From Chenopodium formosanum (lineage: Eukaryota; Streptophyta; Magnoliopsida; Caryophyllales; Amaranthaceae), in NCBI GenBank assembly GCA_024500155.1, contig CM044860.1, positions 1,844,501 through 1,908,500 on the forward strand: 64,000 bases of DNA. The letters are read 5' to 3'. This document shows, piece by piece, positions 50,569 through 60,154 of the stretch (within the stretch, counting starts at the first letter, position 1; each line of letters begins with the position of its first letter). A program made the translations under genes and the position numbers. The notes beneath the pieces were generated by a model. That model was not told the DNA's origin. It worked only from the letters and a program-made list of their open reading frames with translations, and did not search any database.

Positions 50569-51590
50569 ATGAGTAGAGTGTGGCTTGATGTTCATTACAG
50601 AGATCAGGGGTTTGATGTCCTGGTTGATGATACTGACAGAACAAGTCTAATGGACTTGTATGAGTTTATGTTTGAGGACTCTGTGTAAGAAAAATGTGAT
50701 CCTTCCTAAATACTACTTTAGTTTGTATGTAATGCCACCTAGGACTAATAGGAAGTTGGAGTTGTGTGGGGATAGGGACATGTTGAAAATGTGGGATTGG
50801 TTTCAAGGTAAGGAAACAGTAGTAGGGGTGTAAATGAACTGATACGTTTGTGAACTACTCGCGAACAAGCTCGGTCAAAACTCGTTTGTTAAGCTAACAA
50901 ACAAGCTTGAACAAAAATCTTAAGCTCGTCAAATAGGTGAACAAAGCTCGAATAACATCATGTTCGACTCAGGTGATGTTCATGAACAACTCGTTTAAGT
51001 CAATTTATAAGTTTTTCCACACCCAATTAAATTCAAAAATTTATATATCTTTTATTCATACATATTTGTAAAAAGTATTAATTATTTCATTATGTAAAAG
51101 CATGAAAACTCCGTCATTACCTTATTCTATAGAAAGAATATAAAAATCTTTATAAAATTATTAAATGGATGTGTTAAAATTTGAAAGAAACCATTTTTTA
51201 ATGATAAATAAATTAAGGCTCGTTTATTTAATCAAGCCCGATTTAGACCCGTTCAAGCTCGAACTTAAACTCGAAATGCAAACGAGTACGTTTGTGAACA
51301 AAGCTTGAACAAGCTAAATTCTTAACGAGCCTAGCTAGCTCGAACAAGATTTTAAAAAGCTCGTTCAAGCTCGAGATAGTTCGAACACGAATGTTCCTTA
51401 TCAAGCTTAGCTCGAACAGACTAAAACTCGGCTCGGCCCGGATTGTTTGCAGCCCTAAACAGTAGTAATTTTTTTAGAGGAGAAAGAAAATCTTGGGCAG
51501 GTGTTTAAGGATGCTATGGCTAATTGGGATAAAAAGGTAAAGGCCTTGGCTGAGAAGGCTAGATTAGAACAGGAAAAGGCCTAGGAGTTA
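50569..51590 (+). pseudogene. Decayed, probably transposon-derived gene (MULE-like N terminus?)
   Basis: A 39-codon frame from ATG 50569 begins MSRVWLDVHYRDQGFDVLV and stops at 50686-50688. A +1 frame continues with similar composition (LCKKNVILPKYYFSLYVMPP, then DMLKMWDWFQGKE), implying a one-base frameshift. After a 633-bp insertion (50824-51456) a frame resumes with EEKENLGQVFKDAMANWDK and ends within about 110 bases. The N terminus resembles the PB1-like start of some plant Mutator transposases, but this is weak. No DDE or zinc-finger region remains. Confidence 0.4.
50824..51456. mobile_element. Non-autonomous TIR element rich in AGCTCGAACAAGCTCG words
   Basis: 633 bp with short TIRs (AGGGGTGTAAA on the left, AGGGCTGCAAA on the right reverse complemented) and an exact 10-bp direct repeat AAACAGTAGT on both sides (50814-50823, 51457-51466). 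The interior is packed with GCTCGAAC/GTTCGAGC inverted words. Element type is uncertain (hAT-like ends, but a 10-bp duplication). It sits inside the decayed gene above. Confidence 0.8.
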
Positions 51591-52540
51591 GGAGGGACAT
51601 GAACATTATAGTACACAAACCCATGCACAACAGCTTCCCTCAAATAACTCACATCTATCCTATCCTGTACCACATCCCTCCTCCAATAACACAATCCACC
51701 ACACCACACTAGCAAAGCAAATGTTTTGTTTGTGACACCCTTTTGGGAACAAAAGCACCCCCAACTCTGAACTTTATATTAATTAAACCATCTTGGTTGT
51801 TGGCCATTTATCTACTCAATAAACATATGCAGAAGAAGTCAAAATAAGCCATAATCTATTGACCCAATTACACAGTCAATTTTACTACTTTAATCAATAA
51901 AACCAAACATATTTTACCAACTAAACAAACTTCAGTCAACAAAACCAAGGACAAAATAGTGAACATACATGTCAACAAAATCAATGAATCACAGTCGTAA
52001 ACAATAAACTAATTGCACTAATGCATAGTTCAATTAAGTAAATTCTATTTTAATTAGAAAATCGCACAGTACACTAAGTAATTCACACCCAATTTCACTT
52101 TATTATTTAGGGTTCCCAATTTTTTTCCCAAAATACCCCAGAATACTAATGAAAATAGCATAATTAACTTCAAAAGATGCTTAAAATAACTTTAAAAGAT
52201 TCGAAAGGTACCTCTTTTAATTTGGAATCTTGCTTCTATTTCTGTCAGATTCCACGAAGAAATCCAAGCTTTTTTGTTGTTGATAATGTCTGACGCCCAC
52301 TCGCTGACTTGTTTCGCTCCACTTCTGACACCTCCCTATGCAACTCAAATTCACTACCACACAATTCAAATATTATATTAGAGTTGATGATGTATATGTA
52401 GATTTCGCTTAAATTTGACATTATATTGGTTAGGGATAATTATTGTATTTTATATCACATTAAAAAAAAAAAATGGGGTACATGTGGTGGCATTATAGGA
52501 ATTTGCTAATTAAATTTTTTTTTTTTAAAAAACACACAAT
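51591..52540. other. Spacer in the transposon nest
   Basis: AT-rich, no ORF. A segment at about 52200-52330 reads on the minus strand like another TC-rich leader. I recognise nothing more. Confidence 0.4.
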
Positions 52541-52821
52541 TCGTAACTGGCGTTAGGCCACGCCAGTTACAAGTAATACTCTATTTGTAACCGACATAAC
52601 TTAATGCCAGTTACAAATAGTATGCTTTCTAACTTGGAAAATAGACTATTTGTAACTGGTGTTAGGATAAGCCAGTTACAAATAGTATATTATTTGTAAC
52701 TAACATTAGCCGGTTACGAATAATTTTCATTAGTTGTAACGGCGGCATTCGCAACCAACAATGCCAGTTACAAAAAGTAAATTTCGCCAGTTACATGCAA
52801 CTAGCAGTTTTTCTACTAGTA
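52541..52821 (-). mobile_element. CACTA transposon terminus with GTAACTGGC subterminal repeats
   Basis: The right edge is TTTTTCTACTAGT, the inverted form of a CACTAGTAGAAAA terminus with the outermost base altered. Inside are about eight copies in both orientations of TTTGTAACTGGC/GCCAGTTACAAA, as in CACTA subterminal regions. No transposase and no opposite terminus is seen. Confidence 0.72.
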
Positions 52822-53520
52822 ATTGTTAGGGTTTGATTCTTTATAAGTAGTTGAAGGTATAAAGAGAGAATTGAATTGATTGAATAAAGGAGGAGTAGTT
52901 GGGTATTGAATGAAGAAGAGAGAGAATCGAATTGAAGAGGATGAAAATTGGATGGTAAACTGTTATGTGGGCCCTTTTCAAATTTTCCGTCACAGTTTCC
53001 GTCATCTGGTGGTGAAACCAACATTTAATTTTTTTCAATGGTGTTATAATATAAATTTGAAAATTTCTGGTGTTAAAAACAAAATTCTGTGATTTTGTAG
53101 GTGTTATTTTCTAAAATTTCCTAATAATCATTATGTGTTAATACGAAATATGTACAAAAAAAAATATATATGATTTTTGTAAATGATTTGCTTATGAAAT
53201 TAAAATATTTTTTTTTTTAAAAAAAGAAAAAAAATAACTAAGGATACACCAGGAGATGACACGTGTCATCGCTGGTGTGTCTTTTAGTATATACTATTGA
53301 TTGATGATTGATTTCGCCTAAAATATTCATGATCATATTTCAAATTATATATTTTTCAATTAAAAATTTTAATTGACAACCATTAAATGCGAAATGTTTA
53401 CCAAAAAAAAATCATAAAACGTATACTTTCAAAGTTTCAAATATAGTTTTACTCTAATCTATATATATCTTATAATATCATATCACTGATATATAAAGTC
53501 TGTCTCGCAGCCAGACTACG
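52822..53520. other. Spacer before the solo LTR
   Basis: It has a GA-rich stretch at about 52850-52950 and AT-rich DNA, without a supported ORF. The last 40 bases contain ATATATAAAGTCTGTCTCGC, the left half of a Helitron-like 5' end. It continues past the LTR at 57130 (TGTCGAGCCACATAGG). Confidence 0.5.
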
Positions 53521-53766
53521 TGTAACGCCCCGTATTTTCGAACCATTACTTTATGTGTGTTTCAACCTATAAAGCCTACTTTCAAATTTTAATCTCAATT
53601 TCTAAATTTGAAATGTTAATTTAATTATTAAGACTGTTCTTTGTTTTAAAGGCCATCCCAACCTTTTTAGACCCTAATTATAGTATTTTGATAGAACGTT
53701 TGAAAGTTATTATTTAAAAAGGTTCTATAATTGAGTTTTAATCATTTCAAATTGTATTTGACTTGT

Positions 53767-54030
53767 CTGAATTGATATTATATTAGCCTTACAGGGTGAT
53801 TCCTTAAGCTTAAGCATCAATTTAGTAAGTGCTACTAAATTATATGTAATTTTAATATTTAACATATTGCGATTGATACGGGTCATCATGGGTGATTCCT
53901 TGACCGAGGCACCAATCTAATAGGTATAAAATGATTTTTAGAGTTTTAAAAACGTTTTATGCGCAATCGCATCAATATCGATAAATAAAGTTGTATTGGG
54001 TGATTCCGTCAACTCGTTTATCAAATTGAT
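53767..54030 (+). other. Three nested hairpins with constant loop GGGTGATTCC
   Basis: The loop word GGGTGATTCC occurs at 53794, 53890 and 53998. Copy 1: outer arms CTGAATTGAT (53767-53776) and ATCAATTTAG (53816-53825), inner CTTA/TAAG. Copy 2: outer GATTG (53871-53875) and CAATC (53913-53917), inner GGTCA (53881-53885) and TGACC (53901-53905). Copy 3: arms ATCAAT, GATAAA and AGTTG (53971-53993) pair with CAACT, TTTATC and ATTGAT (54010-54030). Copies start about 100 bp apart. The arms differ but pairing is kept. Confidence 0.7.
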
Positions 54031-54815
54031 ATTGTTTATAAACTATTCTTTAATTCTTTTATTTATTGTACTCATTATAATGTCCTTTTGTTAATTATAA
54101 GGTCATTATAAATGAATAATATTACTGATTTCACATTTCGTCTTTTATGTCGCTTTTCAGTACTTATGAACTTTATATATATATATTTTCTTTATTGTGA
54201 TTTAAATGATTATTTTCATTATTATTATCGATATTATATATTATTGAGATATAAATAATACAATTTATATTATCATTTTTGCATGCGTTTTAAATAAAAT
54301 GCCTTTCGTTACTTTCCTTTCCTAGTCTAGTTTTGGGTCAACTAGCATTTATATATTGGTCGAGTTTTCCCTCAAAGCTTTCATGACTATATAGATTAAG
54401 ATAGACTTGTTTATTAGCTTCTTTAAACCCATTCTTAAGCTAATGTAATCATTTAATCAAGCCCTAAAGAAAATCCTTGAACCTCGGTATTATGAGGCTT
54501 GTTTATGCGCTTCATTTAAGCCCAATTTAGGCTGATTTACACAACAGCTTTGAGGGATATATGGCTGATCATTTTACCCTAAGTAACCTCCTCTAATCAA
54601 TGGTAATAATACCTAATTATGGCTGCCCAACTCCTCTCCTTCTCTTATAACGTACAAAACAAGGCTAACTTTTATCAGTTTTCTCCACCCAAAAGATGCA
54701 GCAACTCACTTCTCTTCTCCCCATCTTTTTTTTGTGGGATTCAAGGTGGGAATAAAAGGGAAATCAAAGACTAACTACTTCCATAAACTCTGCAAAAGTC
54801 GTGCTCCATTTCCTC

Positions 54816-54823
54816 TATAAAAA
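54816..54823 (+). promoter_or_regulatory. Probable TATA box of the LTR
   Basis: TATAAAAA in a locally GC-richer context. It is the best core-promoter match in the LTR and would put the U3/R boundary near 54845-54855. Confidence 0.5.
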
Positions 54824-56117
54824 CAACACGGAAACGAAGCAAGGCACAAGGCTACTTGGGTGGGTGTTGTTCGTATTGGTTGCTGCTGTTTGTGCGTGGT
54901 TTATCCCTTTCTTTGAGTTTCGATTGCCTATACATCAAGAGGTAACTAGCACTATTCCAAGCTTTAGAAATCATGGCTAGGATAGGTTAAGGGTCGGTGC
55001 AAATTAGAGTTGATTAGATTAGAAATTGTTGTAGTTTATCTCATGGTTGTTTGCTGTTTTGTGTGTGAGGAATGAGGGTATTATATTCATGTTTATTTCT
55101 GGTTTTTATGTTGTTTAATCATGCCTAGGAGTACTGTATATATATAGGTTTGGTACCATATATTATTGTCGTGTTTTGTGGTGGTTTTCAAGCGTTAATT
55201 TTACTCTAATGTTCACGAATTTGCTGCTCTAATTGCTGTAATTGTTCAGTGGGTTTACAGCCTCATTTGGTCTTGATTAAGTTTGTTTTTTATGCCTAAA
55301 ATGGAGTAGCACCATTTTAGGTTTATCCCTAAGATTATTTATCATGTTTTTGGTAAGTTTGGGTGTGAATATTTGCCCAAACGTGAGCAGAGTTGCTGCT
55401 GCCATTCAACTTGAGGGGAGTATGATTTGAGTGTGTTTAAGTGATGCATTGCCTAATTTTTATGCCTAATATTGTGCCTGTCCTGAGCTATTATGTTTTT
55501 ATATTATGTATGTTTATGGGCTAAGATTAATTATGGGTTTTAAGGTTGGTTTCGGTGAAATTGTTGTGCATTGTACTGCTGTAATTCTAATTAGGGGCTG
55601 CTGCATTGTCATGTAGTTTTTAGTATGTTAAAAGCATGAATTTAATCATATCTTGTGTGTATATATTGCCTATTATGTGGATTAATATGTCCTAGTTTTA
55701 TTTTATCATTTTGGCATGCTTTGGGTGTGTTCATGAAGCATTTAAGATGTCGTATATTGGCTGCCATTTTTGGGTGTTAAGTGAATTGTCGACGTCGTTG
55801 TGCTTTAAAGTAGAATAACACTGTTTTTAGCACCGCTTCGCCAAGAGTTGTGTACGGAGTGTATTGTGATATTTTATTATAATTAGCTTCATACCCAAAT
55901 CCAGACAATAAGAGTGACACCTTGTTATGATATATAAATGATTTTTTGTACACTTTGAAGAATTTCGAAGTTAAACTCTTTTGAAGGATTTTTGTTGAAA
56001 TTTGGTCTTAGAAGTAAAGACCTACAGTATTTTAAGTTGGGGTTGATGATCCCTAAATGTGTTTGGATAATTTTGAAGAATTATTTTTACTGCTTTATTT
56101 GATTCGTGAGTGTAAGA

Positions 56118-56341
56118 CAACCATTGGGCTGCGGAATTCAATGGTTGGAACATGCCAACATCTTGGGCTGCGGAATTCGAGATGTAATTTTCTAGGTTAA
56201 TTGTTGTCGTCCGGAACTACTCGGGTTGCGGAATTCGAGTAGAAAAACTGGGAGTTTGGCCATTCTCAGACGCAGACGGCTGCGGAATCGTCTGTAGGTT
56301 CGCCGTGACAAACCTTTGATGGTGGGCTGCGGAATTCACTG
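56118..56341 (+). other. Five tandem hairpins with constant loop GGCTGCGGAATT and covarying stems
   Basis: 1: CAACCATTG (56118-56126) pairs with CAATGGTTG (56139-56147), 9 bp perfect. 2: ACATCTTG (56158-56165) with CGAGATGT (56178-56185), 8 bp with one G-T. 3: CTACTCG (56217-56223) with CGAGTAG (56236-56242), 7 bp perfect, loop GGTTGCGGAATT. 4: GCAGACG (56272-56278) with CGTCTGT (56289-56295), 7 bp with one G-T, loop shortened to GCTGCGGAAT. 5: TGGTG (56320-56324) with CACTG (56337-56341), 5 bp with two G-T. The stems share no common sequence. Confidence 0.85.
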
Positions 56342-57313
56342 CACCGGCGTTCATATTTTATATGCTTGCCTCACTATGGATCAGTTTCCGAAAAGTTAAA
56401 TTCTCTATTTCAAAATTTTTACTACTTTCAGAAGGTCTTCTTAAGTCAAGTCAAGAATTTTCTAAATCTATTTAAAGAACCTTTATAAGTGTTAATTATT
56501 GTTTTTATGAGTTTATTGCTTATGCTTTGGGTTCTATTTATTCTTACTCTGTAATCATGTGGTAATATATTCATTTTCTTTAATATACAGGTTTGTTTTG
56601 TATTGTATTGTAATCATGTTGCATGTTTTGACTTGTATTCCTATCTATGTATCTTATCATGTTTATCTTGAGTATATTGTGAAGTAGTTGTTTATCTTGT
56701 CTACATGTTGTATTGTTTTTATGTATGCTTCTATGCTTTACACTATGCTTAGCTTTGTGTTTCTACAAGTTTTAAGAGAACTGCTAGTTACTCCCCACTG
56801 AATGTGGAACCTAAATGTTATTTGCAGGTGAAGAGTAGCGTTTGTTGAGTCTGGGTTGAGAGCAGAGTGTTTAGGTTGTTCCCAAGTAGTTTTATCGATT
56901 ATTCTTTAATTTGATGTCTTTACCTCTCTTTATGAGATAGTAGAATTTGAGGTTGTTCTGCCTCGTTAAAAGTTTTCTTTGATCATTTGAGATTTCTTTC
57001 TCTTCATAATGTTTGTTTCAGTTATTTATTTATTTTGTTTAGTTTTAGTAACCCTTAGAGTGACATTCCGTCTTGACGTTATTTCCGCTAATGTTTCGCC
57101 TTCTATTTTAGACGGGGTGTTACACTACGTGTCGAGCCACATAGGCAATAAATAGGTATTATTGTGACACATAGGATGCTAAATAAGCGAATTTTAGATA
57201 AATTTTTTAAGATAGAAATGTTGTATAGTGTTTTATTATTGATATACTTCTAATATTTCATGTATACAAAATTAATTATAACTTTTAATAAATCATATCA
57301 TTTCATATAACTA

Positions 57314-58116
57314 GTATATATAAAGCTAAACTTTTAGCAAGGTCACGAGACAGCGACACTTGGCATTCCAACTTTGGAATGCCAAGTGTCGCGCCACGTT
57401 GGATATATCTATATAGACTTCGTAGGATAAAAAAATTAGTATAAAGTTTTATTTTCAATCAAATTTAGATAGAGTTTTAGGATTAAATTCTTAGTTTAGA
57501 GTTTTATTTTCGATAAAATACCACTATTATTTCATATGTACAAGTTGAATTATAATTTTATTTTAAAAAAATATTATATTATAACACTCACTAATTATTA
57601 TATAAATCTATTTTTTATATCACAATATTGTTTGGAGCGAAAGAAGTAGTTCATCTAATCTATTAAAATAATATACTTCACAATATAATACTTTGTATGA
57701 TTCTATGACTGTATGTAGATCAATCAATTGGGTCGGGCCACTTTAAGTTACGAGTCAAGAAATGTTCAACCCTATCCCAAAGTTTTGGGTTTGGGTAACA
57801 CACTAATTAAGCTTAGAACAATTTGTTTTACTTAATTTTTTTTTATTTCTTTTTGCTAATTTATAGAAATTTCTAATATTTCATGCTTACTTTGTTTTGT
57901 TTTTTTTTTTTAAAAATGTATTAATCAAATACTGTTCACCAATATTATTATTAGACATTTACGTGCCTACTACAAAGTTTAAATCGTTTCAAAAGCATAT
58001 CAATTGTTAGCTAATTTTGCATCAATGATATATTTTAAAATTTGACATATAGATCAAAACTTTATCTTAAAATTAATAAACAACGAACCCGAGCATTGCA
58101 CGGGGCACAAAACTAG
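57314..58116 (+). mobile_element. Non-autonomous Helitron-like element
   Basis: The 5' side reads TATATATAAAGCTAAAC near 57315. The 3' side has the hairpin CCCGAGC-ATT-GCACGGG at about 58088-58104, then CTAG at 58113-58116 followed by T. This is the plant Helitron 3' signature. Near the 5' end lies a perfect 19-bp inverted repeat (57353-57371 against 57374-57392). It has no Rep/helicase coding sequence. Confidence 0.62.
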
Positions 58117-58119
58117 TAA

Positions 58120-58215
58120 CTAATATATAAAGCTAAACTTTTAGATAGGCCATGAGACAGCGACACTTGACATTCCAGCTATTCACCAAGTGTCGTCGTG
58201 CCACGTAGGTAGAAA
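58120..58215 (+). mobile_element. Second Helitron-like 5' end
   Basis: It repeats the 57314 start almost word for word (ATATAAAGCTAAACTTTTAG, GAGACAGCGACACTTG, GTGCCACG) directly after the first element's CTAG. No matching 3' end was found within the next kilobase. Confidence 0.5.
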
Positions 58216-58481
58216 TTAATTATAACCTTAACTGTTTTGCCCTTACTTAAGTCACATTCATTGAATTTAAATATTTTTACTAATTGAGACTTATTTTTAA
58301 CAATTCTCTATTATTTTTTTTAAAATAAATTCAATAACAAATGGATCTTGCTTTAAAGAACTTTTTAAAACGAATTTATTTTGGAAATAGAATGTAGTTA
58401 TAAGATATTTAATAAAAGTTAGGATTAATTATGTATAAAAGAATTTATTTTGGAAATAGAATCCAGTTATAAGATATTTAT
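58216..58481. repeat. AT-rich spacer with a 70-bp tandem duplication
   Basis: GAATTTATTTTGGAAATAGA occurs at 58374 and 58441. Each copy continues with AGTTATAAGATATTTA and then AGTTAGGATTAATTA. The second copy is split by the MITE at 58482. Confidence 0.7.
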
Positions 58482-58575
58482 TACTCCCCCGCCTCTTTAT
58501 TAATGTCCACTTTCTATCATTTATTACTCACATAATAGAGAGAAAGTGGACATTAATAAAGAGACGGAGGGAGTA
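58482..58575. mobile_element. Stowaway-type hairpin MITE
   Basis: 94 bp including TA at each end. Arms starting CTCCCCCGCCTCTTTATTAA and, reverse complemented, CTCCCTCCGTCTCTTTATTA pair over more than 30 bp, leaving a short central loop. Confidence 0.88.
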
Positions 58576-58864
58576 AAGTTAGGATTAATTAATAATTATG
58601 TATATATATGATAATTAGAAGTATATCGATAATAAAACTCTTTGTCACAATAAGTCAATAATACCAATTTGTCGCCTGCTTTATTTATTAGTGACATGAT
58701 ATTGTATTTTTTTTAGTGATATGATATGATTATGACATTTGCTTTACATAAAAAATTAAACTAAACTTTCTAATTAAAATATTAATTTGTTTATTATAGC
58801 TACTTGTATATATATCTACATGTGGTAATTTTTTAAAATACTTGAACGAGATTTAACCTAGTTA

Positions 58865-59194
58865 TTTAGTTAAAGATAAGCTCCTCCAATCCATTATGTA
58901 TATGTACTAGGCATACAACTGATTGGTGTCATATTATAAAAAGTTTCCGAAATTAAGACGCTTACTATACTGTAGGTGATTAAAATAGCGGCCATACAAA
59001 TTACATAGGTGTGAACATCAAGCACTAATTAGAGTTTAGAGGTGTATGCATACTGTCATACATAACAACGTGATCACTACATAATACAAGTAATAACTGA
59101 ATAGACTTTGGAATATCTTATTTCATCAAATAAAGGGAGTACATATATCAAACAACAAGCACCTCTAAATCCTCAAATTATACAAAATATTCCA

Positions 59195-59195
<1 letters not shown>
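58865..59195. repeat. 331-bp direct duplication, copy 1 (3' side of the RIP gene)
   Basis: Co-linear with 61770-62100, same length, about ten single-base differences seen by eye (roughly 97% identity) and no gaps. No ORF. Confidence 0.95.

Positions 59196-59196
<1 letters not shown>

Positions 59197-59284
<88 letters not shown>
59197..59284. repeat. (TTA)n microsatellite, about 29 repeats
   Basis: An uninterrupted TTA/ATT trinucleotide run 20 bp past the RIP stop codon. It is absent after the second copy of the neighbouring duplication, so it expanded here. Confidence 0.97.
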
Positions 59285-59285
<1 letters not shown>

Positions 59286-59302
59286 CCCTAAAATCCTAAA
59301 TA

Positions 59303-60154
59303 TTACAGAGTAGAACTATTTGCGGCTTTCTTCTTAGTTTTGTATTTAATGAGGCTCATATCCCCTTTCACATCCTTGACATATTCCAACTTGTGGCCGT
59401 TGACAGTAATTGGTTTTTCAAAACGCCCGCAATTAGTTTCGGACGCTGCTGTGTGAATTTCTTGAGATATATTATCCCACGCATTCTCATAGCTTATCAT
59501 TTTATTCCTAAATTCTGGTGTAATTGCTTGATTCTCAATGGCAGTTTCAATAAACTTGAAACGTGCCGCTTCAGACACGAATTGGGTAGCTCTTAAAAAG
59601 AACTTAGCCACCACTTTATTTTGTACAGATTTTTGGCCAGCAATGGCTTCAACGTCACCATGTAGGCTTTCAAATGTTAATTCAATTGTCGCTCTATTGG
59701 TGCCCGAAATTGATGGTCGCTCAAGATCAGAATAACTGCTACTAAAAGAAAAGGTTACTGTTGTTGCTGCATTAGGAAATAGCTCCTTAGCTTCAGTTGC
59801 TTTAATATCCTTAAACACATTGGCTCGGATTTTTCCATCGTAACTGTCTTGATACCCTAAAACATACCCATTTGTGACATTTACTCCCAAGGTGATCTCT
59901 TTGCTGTCAGTTTTGAGCTTCACCCACACGTACTTCACACCTATTGCTGGATTACTTGGCGTTGTCTGTATCTCACATGTTTTCACCGAGCTAGCGAGTT
60001 GATTTCGCACTTGGGTTAAGAAGTCTGAGTAGTCGGTTTCATAAAATTCAAATGTGACAGTATTGAAACTCGCCGTTGGATGAATAAAAAAGGACGCCAT
60101 AATCAGCATTATCATGCACCACCAGATGCATTTTGCGGCTCTTGACAACTCCAT
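59303..60154 (-). CDS. Type 1 ribosome-inactivating protein (rRNA N-glycosylase)
   Basis: A single-exon 283-aa ORF from ATG 60152-60154. The first 29 or so residues form a signal peptide (basic start, hydrophobic core, small residues before the cut), so the protein is secretory. The single catalytic domain matches RIP architecture: an N-terminal beta-rich part, an active-site Tyr in a GYQD context (about residue 100), the Glu/Arg catalytic pair in EAARF (about 195-199), and the conserved Trp in the following helix (about residue 227). There is no lectin B chain, so it is type 1. Such enzymes remove one adenine from the sarcin-ricin loop of large-subunit rRNA and act in plant defence. They are common in Caryophyllales, including spinach, beet and pokeweed. 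The ORF looks intact. A (TTA)n tract and duplicated DNA lie on its 3' side. Confidence 0.93.
   Translation of the reverse strand: MELSRAAKCIWWCMIMLIMASFFIHPTASFNTVTFEFYETDYSDFLTQVRNQLASSVKTCEIQTTPSNPAIGVKYVWVKLKTDSKEITLGVNVTNGYVLGYQDSYDGKIRANVFKDIKATEAKELFPNAATTVTFSFSSSYSDLERPSISGTNRATIELTFESLHGDVEAIAGQKSVQNKVVAKFFLRATQFVSEAARFKFIETAIENQAITPEFRNKMISYENAWDNISQEIHTAASETNCGRFEKPITVNGHKLEYVKDVKGDMSLIKYKTKKKAANSSTL

Larger units (their letters stand above)
53521..57124 (+). mobile_element. Solo LTR (about 3.6 kb) of a large LTR retrotransposon
   Basis: It begins TGTAACGCCCCGT and ends ACGGGGTGTTACA (TG...CA with a 13-bp mirror end). It is flanked by the exact 5-bp duplication CTACG (53516-53520 and 57125-57129). 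It lacks any gag/pol ORF and has no second LTR, so it is a solo LTR of the long type known from some Ty3/gypsy lineages (lineage not proven). A TATA box at 54816 sets the likely direction as plus. It contains two hairpin arrays described separately. Confidence 0.78.

Noticed and set aside
53521..57124. DNA transposon with 13-bp TIRs instead of a solo LTR
   Set aside because: A 5-bp duplication with TG...CA ends fits retroviral-type integration. The known plant TIR superfamilies give 2, 3, 8 or 9-11 bp.
58865..59195. Duplicated 331 bp as a transposon
   Set aside because: No terminal repeats or target duplications were seen at either copy. It is kept as a plain duplication.
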